A stretch of DNA of 8,440 nt. Origin: Chlorobiota bacterium (GTDB taxonomy: Bacteria > Bacteroidota > Ignavibacteria > SZUA-365 > JAADGX01). Of the stretch, positions 1-5,296 are shown piece by piece. The notes beneath the pieces were generated by a model. It saw nothing but the letters and a program-made list of their open reading frames with translations. It had not been told where the DNA came from and did not search any database. How positions within the stretch are numbered: position 1 is the first letter of the stretch; each line of letters starts with the position of its first letter. The translations under genes were made by a program, and so were the position numbers. The DNA is taken from the NCBI GenBank assembly GCA_013152135.1, contig JAADGX010000146.1:1-8440 (forward strand). Direction: 5' to 3'.

Positions 1-422
1 CCGGCGAAGTTCCTGAGCCAGGCCCTCTGGTCTGCAATGGCCAGGCGGATGATCTCATCGACGACCAGGTCGTCGTTCACTACGGCGTAAACGCCATCCT
101 GGTTGTCCGCGATGGTGTAGGTTCCGAACCAGGATTGAAAGTACTTCGAAGCCGGGTTGAAACGCTCGGAACAGGCGTTGGGAGCGACTGCTTTGGGCAG
201 GAAGTAGTAATTGAAGCCCTGCCGGTTAATTCCTTCCGCTTGCCAGATGCTGTTCATGCTCATCTTGTAATACTGGGGAATCCAGTCGTCCGAGATATAA
301 TTGAACACCGGATCTTCCAGACCGACACGAGCGGGAGGAGCGGTTTCGTTGCTGCTGCAACTGGCCAAGAGTAACGCTACGAGAAAGAGCTGGATTGGAA
401 ATGTGGTCTTGACGGTTTTCAT
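1..422 (-). CDS. Lipoprotein of unknown function, C-terminus cut by window edge
   Basis: The frame opens with ATG at 422 (reverse complement of 420-422) and stays open for 140 codons to the left edge, so the C-terminus is missing. The first residues are a basic MKTVK followed by a hydrophobic core and the lipobox L19-A20-S21-C22. This predicts cleavage by signal peptidase II, lipidation of Cys22 and anchoring in the outer or inner membrane. A short Ser/Asn/Pro-rich linker follows the cysteine, then a region rich in Tyr, Trp, Asp and Asn (for example YISDDWIPQYY near residues 43-53). I do not recognise a family, and no catalytic motif is visible in the part present. The start codon has no clear Shine-Dalgarno site. 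The gene lies 143 bases downstream of the T9SS-signal protein in the same direction. That it is a real lipoprotein gene is well supported; its function is unknown. Confidence 0.82.
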   Translation of the reverse strand, partial: MKTVKTTFPIQLFLVALLLASCSSNETAPPARVGLEDPVFNYISDDWIPQYYKMSMNSIWQAEGINRQGFNYYFLPKAVAPNACSERFNPASKYFQSWFGTYTIADNQDGVYAVVNDDLVVDEIIRLAIADQRAWLRNFA

Positions 423-565
423 TGTTGCAAAAGGTGTATGGAAATCAGGTTTTGGGTTTCCGATACCAGGCCGTGTCGTTCCACTACGCGCTGCATCAAC
501 TGATTACCTGTCACCGTATTCTCTTCACTCGGTCTTACGTTCCGTTTTGCACATCCACACACGGC

Positions 566-1804
566 TCACCTGGCGAGGATCATCCTTCTTACTTTCTGAA
601 AGGTGCCCGTCGTGAGCCTGTAAAAATACACGCCGCCAGGTAACCCGCCGGCATCGAATGTTACCCCGTGACTTCCCGCGGATTGCCGGTCATTCACCAG
701 TGTCCGAATTCTCCGGCCCAGGGCATCGAAGACCGTCAGCCTGACGTGGGTGGCGGACGACAGGGTGTACCTGATGCGTGTTACAGCGGTGAACGGGTCG
801 GGATAATTTTGCAGCAGCGAGAAAGCATGAGTTGCACCGTCCCGGTAAGGATCGGCATTGACGTGGGTAACAACTCTCGACGTCGCCACGGTCAGGTTAT
901 CCACCCAGAACGTCTGATCCACGGGGGAACCGTCGCCGATCCAGGGGGCGATGAGAAACTGGTTGAACCTCATGTCCGGGTGCTGGCCGGTCCGAAGCAT
1001 GACGTCGTCATGGTGGATGATCAACCGGCCGTCATACCAGTACGACACGACTCCGTCGGCCACGCCCTTGCCGTCGACGATACTGTTGAGACGAAAATAC
1101 GCCTCGATGAAATGCCAGTCGTTCTTGTAGTAATCGCCGCGATCGTCCCGGAAATACACGCTGCCGGCCCTCCACTGCTTGCCGTTGCGGTGAACCGAAC
1201 CGACGCGGTAACAGTCGCCTTCCCCGTGCCCGTCGCTGTCGCCGTTGCATCCAGCCAACGCCCTGTTTTCCGTCACCCGCGTCAAATCGACGCCGATGTT
1301 CGACTCGTCGATGTTCTCGCTGTCCTGTATGGACAGCAGCGGCTCACCCTCGTTCTGCTCGATGTAGGCGGTCAACCGCGTGTAGGCAGGGCCGGTCCAA
1401 ACGCCGTTCTTGTTGGTCAGTACCAGGAATTCATGCGGGTGGTACGGTCGATTCGAACCCTCCCAGTTCTCGCTGTACTTGACGTAGTAGCTGACGTAGA
1501 CTTCCTCCGTCTCGGGAAATGCATGCCGTATGGCGCCGCCCGAAGTGGGGGTGGTCGCTCCCTTGTAGAAATGGAATTCGACCGAGCTCTTGCTTCCGGC
1601 CACGTGCTCGGCAGTTGACAACTTCAAACCGTTATTGTCATACCATCCCCGGGAAGCAAAATCCGTGTCCTCGAAATGCTCCTGGAAGAAAATGGTTTGC
1701 GAATGGACGTTCAAGCTTGCCATGAGGGTGATCAATAGGACAATCAGAAAGGTTGACGGTTGAGTCCTGTTTTTCTCGGTATCATGAGCAGATGAGTAAT
1801 CCAA
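566..1804 (-). CDS. Secreted concanavalin A-like (jelly-roll) protein with T9SS type A sorting domain
   Basis: The 412-residue product starts at a TTG codon. No ATG or GTG lies upstream before an in-frame stop (TAA at 1819-1817), and the first internal Met (28) would destroy the signal peptide. Residues 18-34 form the hydrophobic signal core, with likely cleavage after VHS, just before Gln36. Residues 37-310 are rich in beta strands and aromatic residues, with 'YVSYYVKYSENW' near 103-114, 'WHFIEAYFRLN' near 230-240, 'VSYWYDGRLI' near 253-262 and 'FWVDNLTV' near 299-306. This resembles the concanavalin A-like fold of polysaccharide lyase, glucanase and LamG-type domains, but I cannot name a family or assign catalytic residues. 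Between C186 and C198 sits an Asp/Gly loop (D189, D191, G192, G194, D197) that could bind calcium. Residues 327-412 are a complete T9SS type A C-terminal domain (LLQNYPDPF, RLTVFDALGRRI, GGVYFYRL), so the protein is expected to cross the outer membrane and be released or surface-attached. A role in polysaccharide binding or cleavage is inferred. Confidence 0.88.
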   Translation of the reverse strand: MDYSSAHDTEKNRTQPSTFLIVLLITLMASLNVHSQTIFFQEHFEDTDFASRGWYDNNGLKLSTAEHVAGSKSSVEFHFYKGATTPTSGGAIRHAFPETEEVYVSYYVKYSENWEGSNRPYHPHEFLVLTNKNGVWTGPAYTRLTAYIEQNEGEPLLSIQDSENIDESNIGVDLTRVTENRALAGCNGDSDGHGEGDCYRVGSVHRNGKQWRAGSVYFRDDRGDYYKNDWHFIEAYFRLNSIVDGKGVADGVVSYWYDGRLIIHHDDVMLRTGQHPDMRFNQFLIAPWIGDGSPVDQTFWVDNLTVATSRVVTHVNADPYRDGATHAFSLLQNYPDPFTAVTRIRYTLSSATHVRLTVFDALGRRIRTLVNDRQSAGSHGVTFDAGGLPGGVYFYRLTTGTFQKVRRMILAR

Positions 1805-1810
1805 TTCCTT

Positions 1811-1814
1811 CTCC
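1811..1814 (-). promoter_or_regulatory. Shine-Dalgarno GGAG that supports a TTG start
   Basis: On the minus strand GGAG lies 6 bases before the TTG at 1804-1802. Together with the in-frame stop shortly upstream and a good signal peptide from residue 1, this favours TTG as the true start of the T9SS-signal protein. Confidence 0.5.
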
Positions 1815-1851
1815 GGTTATTGTGAGATTAATAATACTCTGTAAGCCAGCC

Positions 1852-1864
1852 TACAGCGGCTGTA
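1852..1864. repeat. Perfect 13-base palindrome TACAGC-G-GCTGTA
   Basis: TACAGC and GCTGTA are exact inverted copies around a single central base. They lie 20 bases from the larger palindrome at 1884-1908, in the same gap and 48 bases before the TTG start of the downstream gene. It could be an operator half-site pair or an arm of the neighbouring repeat element. No T-run follows on either strand, so it is not a clear terminator. Confidence 0.35.
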
Positions 1865-1880
1865 AACTCGTTCAAATTCA

Positions 1881-1915
1881 CGGATTGCGTCGGCTTCGCC
1901 CTCGCAATGACGACA
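1881..1915 (-). repeat. Imperfect palindrome resembling the dispersed GTCATTGCGAG...GCAATC element
   Basis: On the minus strand this reads GTCATTGCGAG, then GGCGAAGCC, then GACGCAATCCG. It folds as ATTGCG (1884-1889) with CGCAAT (1903-1908), a two-base internal loop on each side, and an inner GGC/GCC stem capped by TTC. The arrangement matches a short palindromic repeat that I know from the intergenic regions of many unrelated bacterial genomes, where it occurs in many copies. Only one copy is seen here, in the 177-base gap between the S9 peptidase stop and the T9SS-signal gene. Calling it a member of that repeat group is recognition by memory. The palindrome itself is directly visible. Confidence 0.55.
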
Positions 1916-1981
1916 GGAAAGTCTTACTGAAACGTGGTAACCAACCGCAACGGGGACACGGGAAACACGGAGCAAGAACAC

Positions 1982-4060
1982 TCATTTCAACTGCGCCAGA
2001 AGATACGTAAAGACCAATCCGCTACTAAACGCCCGCTGCTTGTTTGTGGTCGCCGCCGCGTGACCGCCCTCGATGTTCTCGTAGTAGTACACCTTGTAAC
2101 CCATGTCTTCCATTTTCGCGACCATCTTTCGGGCGTGTCCGGGATGGACCCGGTCGTCGCGTGTCGAGGTGCTGAAGAATACCACCGGGTACTTCATGCC
2201 GGGACGCAGGTTGTGATACGGCGAGTACTTCCTGATGTACTCCCATTCTTCCGGAACATCCGGATTGCCGTATTCACCCATCCAGCTCGCTCCGGCAAGG
2301 AGCTTGTTGTACCGCTTCATATCGAGAAGGGGAACGCGACACACCACGGCGTTGAACAACTCCGGGCGCTGAGTAAACACCGCGCCTACGAGCAACCCCC
2401 CGTTGCTTCCGCCCATGATGCCGAGATGCTCAGGCGAGGTGATTCCCTTCTTGATCAACTCCTCCGCCACGGCGATAAAGTCGTCGAAGGCGCGCTGGCG
2501 GTGCTCTTTCAATGCGGCCAGGTGCCAGCGAGGACCGAATTCCCCGCCACCGCGGATGTTGGCCAGTACGTACACGCCGCCTCGCTCCAGCCAGGAAGTT
2601 CCTATCGTAGCCGAATAGCGCGGGCGCATGGCGATTTCGAATCCGCCGTACCCGTAGAGCAACGTCGGATTCTTCCCGTCATATGCTGTTCCCTTTGCCT
2701 GCACGACGAAGAACGGGATGCGCGTTCCGTCCTCGGACGTGGCTTCGTACTGCTTCACCTCGTACTTGCTCCCGTCGAAAAACGCTGGCAGGCTTTTCAC
2801 TTTTGCAATTGAAGTATCATTTACCAGGTACAGGGTTGTGGGCTCCAGGAAGCTGTCATAGGTGAAGAAAAACCGGTCGGTTTCCTCGTCCGTGGCCACG
2901 ATGCGAATACTGCCGTAATCCGGTGCGTCAACCTTTGAGCGGATCCATTCACCCTTTTCGAAACGATACTTGTACAACACGCTTCTCACGTTGACCAGCA
3001 TGCCGACCAGCAGGAAATTCCTGGTTCGGGTAACTCTTTCCACGCTCGATCTCTCGTCCGGTGTTACAATCACTGATACTTCGTGCCGCCCTTCCAGCAG
3101 CTTGTCGTAGTCGAGGCTGATGAGCGAGCCCTGGTGGTACGTCGCGCCGTTGACCGTCCAGTCGGTTTTGAGACTGAGCAGGAGCTGGTTCGCGAAGAAG
3201 CCTTCAAAACCACCGTCTTCCGGAATGTCGAGTTTTATCATCTTTCCGTTTTCCCGGACGTACCGTCGGGACGTGTAGAAGGTCATTCCACGGGAAAAGA
3301 ACTCGTAATCCCGCTCCGGTGTATGCACCACACCGCCCCATACGCTCACGTCTTTCTCTTTACCCTCGAACAGCACCGGTGCAGAGGCCAGGGAAGCGCC
3401 CCGTTTCCATACGCGAACGGTACGGGCGTACCCGGACGAGGTCGTCGCGCCGCCGGCCGCCCCACTGGAAACGTACAAGGTATTCTCGTCTTTCCAGGAC
3501 ACGGAGCCCTTGGCTTCTTCCATAGTAAAACCGTTCTCGACAAACTTCTTGCTTTCCAGGTCGAATTCACGAATGACCACCGCGTCGCCACCACCGCGGG
3601 AAAGCCTCACCATGCACCGCCGGAAATCAGGGTAGAGCCAGCTTACGCCTTTGAATACCCATTTAACGTTTTCCGTCCGCGAGAGGTCGTCGAGGTCCAG
3701 GACAACTTCCCACAATGGCACGGGCTTGCGATATTCCTCCATGCTGGTTCGCCGCCAAACACCGCGTTCGTGCTCCGCGTCCTGCCAGAAGTTATAGAGG
3801 TATCGACCCCGGAACGAGGGATAGGCAATGCGCTCCTTAGAATCATAGATCTCCAGGCACTTCTCGTAAATGCTGTCGAAAACGGGATGGCTTTTCAGTG
3901 CGGCCAGCGTGGCTTCGTTGTGCGAGCGGGCCCAGTCCAAGGCGCGTTCGCTTTCAATATTTTCCAACCACAGATAAGAATCGGTTGTGTCCTGCGCCGC
4001 AAGGTACACCCGGCCCGCCAAGAGAAACAGCAGACCGACGAAAATGACACGTATTCTCAT
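1982..4060 (-). CDS. Exported S9A-family peptidase (prolyl oligopeptidase-like)
   Basis: The 692-residue product matches the full length of the S9A prolyl oligopeptidase family plus a signal peptide. It is a serine peptidase expected to cut short peptides, often after proline, in the periplasm or outside the cell. Residues 1-22 form a signal peptide (basic start, hydrophobic core, ending AAQ). The family's N-terminal 'YLWLEN...ALDWARSHN' follows near 29-48. Then comes a long beta-rich stretch that corresponds to the seven-bladed propeller gating the active site. The alpha/beta hydrolase domain carries GYGGF, RGGGEFG and the nucleophile motif GGSNGG with Ser552. Asp635 in RDDRVHPGH and His667 in EGGHAAA complete the triad. 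Arg637 corresponds by alignment to the substrate-binding Arg of mammalian prolyl oligopeptidase. All key residues are intact and there is no frameshift. Start is ATG with only a weak ribosome site. Substrate choice between strict prolyl and broader oligopeptidase activity cannot be decided from the sequence. Confidence 0.96.
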   Translation of the reverse strand: MRIRVIFVGLLFLLAGRVYLAAQDTTDSYLWLENIESERALDWARSHNEATLAALKSHPVFDSIYEKCLEIYDSKERIAYPSFRGRYLYNFWQDAEHERGVWRRTSMEEYRKPVPLWEVVLDLDDLSRTENVKWVFKGVSWLYPDFRRCMVRLSRGGGDAVVIREFDLESKKFVENGFTMEEAKGSVSWKDENTLYVSSGAAGGATTSSGYARTVRVWKRGASLASAPVLFEGKEKDVSVWGGVVHTPERDYEFFSRGMTFYTSRRYVRENGKMIKLDIPEDGGFEGFFANQLLLSLKTDWTVNGATYHQGSLISLDYDKLLEGRHEVSVIVTPDERSSVERVTRTRNFLLVGMLVNVRSVLYKYRFEKGEWIRSKVDAPDYGSIRIVATDEETDRFFFTYDSFLEPTTLYLVNDTSIAKVKSLPAFFDGSKYEVKQYEATSEDGTRIPFFVVQAKGTAYDGKNPTLLYGYGGFEIAMRPRYSATIGTSWLERGGVYVLANIRGGGEFGPRWHLAALKEHRQRAFDDFIAVAEELIKKGITSPEHLGIMGGSNGGLLVGAVFTQRPELFNAVVCRVPLLDMKRYNKLLAGASWMGEYGNPDVPEEWEYIRKYSPYHNLRPGMKYPVVFFSTSTRDDRVHPGHARKMVAKMEDMGYKVYYYENIEGGHAAATTNKQRAFSSGLVFTYLLAQLK

Positions 4061-4126
4061 AGGTCAGGTTCCAATAGATATGAAAGACATGATTGTGACA
4101 GGGGCGACACGCGTCTCGTGGGGGAA

Positions 4127-4159
4127 TCCTGATGCATGTGCTACGAAATATAATCAGGA
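4127..4159. repeat. 7-base inverted repeat upstream of the S9 peptidase gene
   Basis: TCCTGAT (4127-4133) and ATCAGGA (4153-4159) are exact inverted copies 19 bases apart. They sit 67-99 bases before the peptidase start and 48 bases after the stop of the lipoprotein gene. The spacer contains an AT-rich TATATT on the minus strand that could be a -10 element. This could be a protein-binding dyad or chance. No convincing -35 was found. Confidence 0.25.
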
Positions 4160-4206
4160 GTGTGTTCGCCGGGGAAAGCGGACAGCTTCATTGTAACGAT
4201 ATCCAT

Positions 4207-4683
4207 TTACCATCCAACCAGCCGGTAAATCTTTCTCGTCGAGTATCCGAATTGTATATCCAGTGCGCGCACGACGGGGCGAACGATAATTTCCTTTGGA
4301 TATCCGTACGTCGAATCGTACTCGATCAGGTACCACTCCATCTTGCTTGAAGGAAGACTGTCGGCCATGAGAAATAATTGTTCCACGGATCGGAACACCT
4401 CGCGGGCTTCCCATTCCAACGGCCGGTCATCCAGGGTCAGAACGTCGATGACGACGCCATTCCTGACCACGACTTTGTAGGAACCATTGTACTCGTTGGT
4501 AAATGCATTCCGACTTTGTTCAACGACGTAGTCACTGAGCCCGTACGCTTTCCAACGCGCGACGGGGTCGCTGATGTGACTGTAATCGTCCGTGATCTCG
4601 GTCATCACGTACCCGCTGTTGCTGTCGTCGATGCCCTCACAGGAAACAAAAAGAAGAACAACGACGAGATATGCTTTTTTCAT
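4207..4683 (-). CDS. DUF6174-like lipoprotein
   Basis: The 158-residue product opens with MKKAYLVVVLLFVSC. Cys15 sits in a lipobox-like FVSC, so lipidation and membrane anchoring are likely. The rest follows the DUF6174 pattern as I remember it: 'W--YGLSDY' at 44-52, a 'YKVVVRNGVVIDV' strand pair at 69-81, 'SVEQLF' at 99-104, and the family's signature 'IEYDSTYGYPKEI' at 120-132, ending in a D-aromatic strand near 142-147. The family has no known biochemical role. Members are usually small lipoproteins or secreted proteins. The copy here appears to lack the Cys-x-Cys that many relatives have just before the 'V-V--G-V' strand (positions around 59-62 are N, A, F, T). A strong GGGAGGG ribosome site lies 8 bases before the ATG. 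The preceding gene in the same direction is the 47-residue Gly-repeat peptide, 217 bases upstream. Confidence 0.85.
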   Translation of the reverse strand: MKKAYLVVVLLFVSCEGIDDSNSGYVMTEITDDYSHISDPVARWKAYGLSDYVVEQSRNAFTNEYNGSYKVVVRNGVVIDVLTLDDRPLEWEAREVFRSVEQLFLMADSLPSSKMEWYLIEYDSTYGYPKEIIVRPVVRALDIQFGYSTRKIYRLVGW

Positions 4684-4808
4684 GGAGCCGACCCTCCCTC
4701 GTAAATCAAGTGGATGCGCTTTGTACAGATCAATATACTACGTTCCGAACGAAGACGGAACTGCCGAATGCCAGAAAAGAATTGCGCATCGTCGTATTTC
4801 GAAGTCAA

Positions 4809-4825
4809 CAGCAATGATATTGCTG
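4809..4825. repeat. Perfect 7-base inverted repeat, CAGCAAT-GAT-ATTGCTG
   Basis: A perfect 7-bp stem with a 3-base loop lies in the gap between the small peptide gene and the DUF6174-like lipoprotein. On the minus strand a TTGACT, similar to a -35 hexamer, begins directly after it. No good -10 follows at 17 bases, so I do not call a promoter. Operator or terminator roles are both possible. Confidence 0.3.
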
Positions 4826-4831
4826 ATACAA

Positions 4832-4870
4832 AAATCCTGCGCTCGGTTACACGTGAACCGCTTGCATGCA
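4832..4870 (-). terminator. Weak candidate terminator downstream of the small peptide gene
   Basis: On the minus strand CGGTT and AACCG (4860-4856 and 4848-4844) can form a 5-bp stem with a 7-base loop. A run of five T follows some seven bases later (complement of the A-run near 4830-4834). It is placed 30-60 bases after the stop codon of the 47-residue peptide, where a terminator would be expected. The stem is short and the T-run too far away for a confident call. Confidence 0.22.
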
Positions 4871-4900
4871 CCGGCGTGTATTTCGTTTTTCAGATGGTAT

Positions 4901-5044
4901 TCAGTCGTCTTTCGGTCGATCCTGGTACCCGAAGAAACCGAGGAACCCGAACAGACCGAACAAGCCGAACAACGCCTCCATACCCTTTATAAATCCCAGT
5001 AAGCCCGCAAATCCGAGGAAACCGAGAAACCCGAGAGACCGCAT
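4901..5044 (-). CDS. 47-residue hydrophobic Gly-x-x repeat peptide
   Basis: An ATG at 5083 would give 60 residues, but the ATG at 5044 is better supported: AGGAG lies 8 bases before it and the hydrophobic repeat begins directly after it. From this start the peptide has two blocks with glycine at every third residue, 'LGFLGFLGFAGLLGF' and 'LFGLFGLFGFLGFFG', joined by IKGMEA, and a charged tail (YQDRPKDD). Nearly all non-glycine residues in the blocks are Leu or Phe. This suggests a membrane-embedded helical hairpin with glycine-zipper packing, or a peptide that assembles in or on membranes. I do not recognise a named family, although I recall similar short Gly-Phe-Leu repeat proteins annotated as hypothetical in various bacteria. 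It stands alone, with large gaps on both sides (252 and 217 bases). An alternative is that a low-complexity DNA repeat produces an open frame by chance. The matching ribosome site argues against that. Confidence 0.55.
   Translation of the reverse strand: MRSLGFLGFLGFAGLLGFIKGMEALFGLFGLFGFLGFFGYQDRPKDD
4929..5039. repeat. Degenerate 9-base tandem repeat (CCGARNARN) in two blocks
   Basis: On the plus strand five units run from 4929 to 4973 and five more from 4995 to 5039. Most units begin CCGA and are followed by A/G-rich bases, for example CCGAACAAG, CCGAGGAAA and CCGAGAAAC. The blocks are split by 21 non-repeat bases, a multiple of three, so the reading frame of the Gly-x-x peptide is the same in both. 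Each unit encodes one three-residue step (Gly plus two Leu/Phe-type residues) on the minus strand. Confidence 0.75.
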
Positions 5045-5052
5045 GTACATCA

Positions 5053-5057
5053 CTCCT
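5053..5057 (-). promoter_or_regulatory. Shine-Dalgarno AGGAG that sets the start of the small peptide
   Basis: AGGAG on the minus strand stands 8 bases before the ATG at 5044-5042. It is only 2 bases from another ATG at 5050-5048 (in the same frame), which is too close. The far upstream ATG at 5083 has no comparable site. This makes the 47-residue form the likely product. Confidence 0.5.
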
Positions 5058-5236
5058 GAATAATACCCACTTACTTCATCCATGAGCCCGGTGCCGGGAA
5101 TCGGTTACGGTCGATTCGTGCTCAATGGATACTTCCGTTATGCGTGAAAGATTGGTCCAAATGACAGAACGTTGATAACACCAATCCGCATAACACAATG
5201 GTTTTCCCTAAAGTAAATGATCAGGGGCACAAGCGC

Positions 5237-5296
5237 AAAAAATATTCTTTTCGAAGAAGATGCTCGGATTGTGGCTCGCGGTTCATTCTTCAAAAG
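5237..5296 (-). terminator. Probable intrinsic terminator after the 559-residue protein gene
   Basis: Directly after the TAA stop, the minus strand reads CTTTTGAAGAA (5296-5286), a 27-base loop, then TTCTTC-G-AAAAG (5258-5247). This is an 11-bp stem with a single bulged G. Four bases later comes a run of six T (complement of 5237-5242). Position and T-run fit factor-independent termination. The stem is AT-rich and the loop long, so it may be weak. Confidence 0.5.

Noticed and set aside
668..1618. Plus-strand open frame of 316 codons
   Set aside because: It lies wholly antisense to the T9SS-signal protein gene. Its translation has no domain-like pattern, while the minus strand gives a full signal peptide and sorting domain.
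3083..4132. Plus-strand open frame of 349 codons
   Set aside because: Antisense to the S9 peptidase, whose motifs are intact; the frame is a codon-bias shadow.
4680..4871. Minus-strand 63-codon frame ending in ATGA overlap with the lipoprotein start
   Set aside because: The overlap resembles translational coupling, but the start is GTG without a ribosome site, the translation looks random, and the lipoprotein has its own strong GGGAGGG.
4592..5002. Plus-strand frame reading through the 9-base repeat as Glu/Pro/Thr repeats
   Set aside because: It starts inside the lipoprotein gene on the opposite strand and lacks a ribosome site; the Glu-rich tail is only the complement of the Gly-x-x repeat.
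4929..5039. CRISPR-like array
   Set aside because: The repeats are 9 bases, degenerate and tandem without unique spacers, so this is a coding low-complexity repeat.
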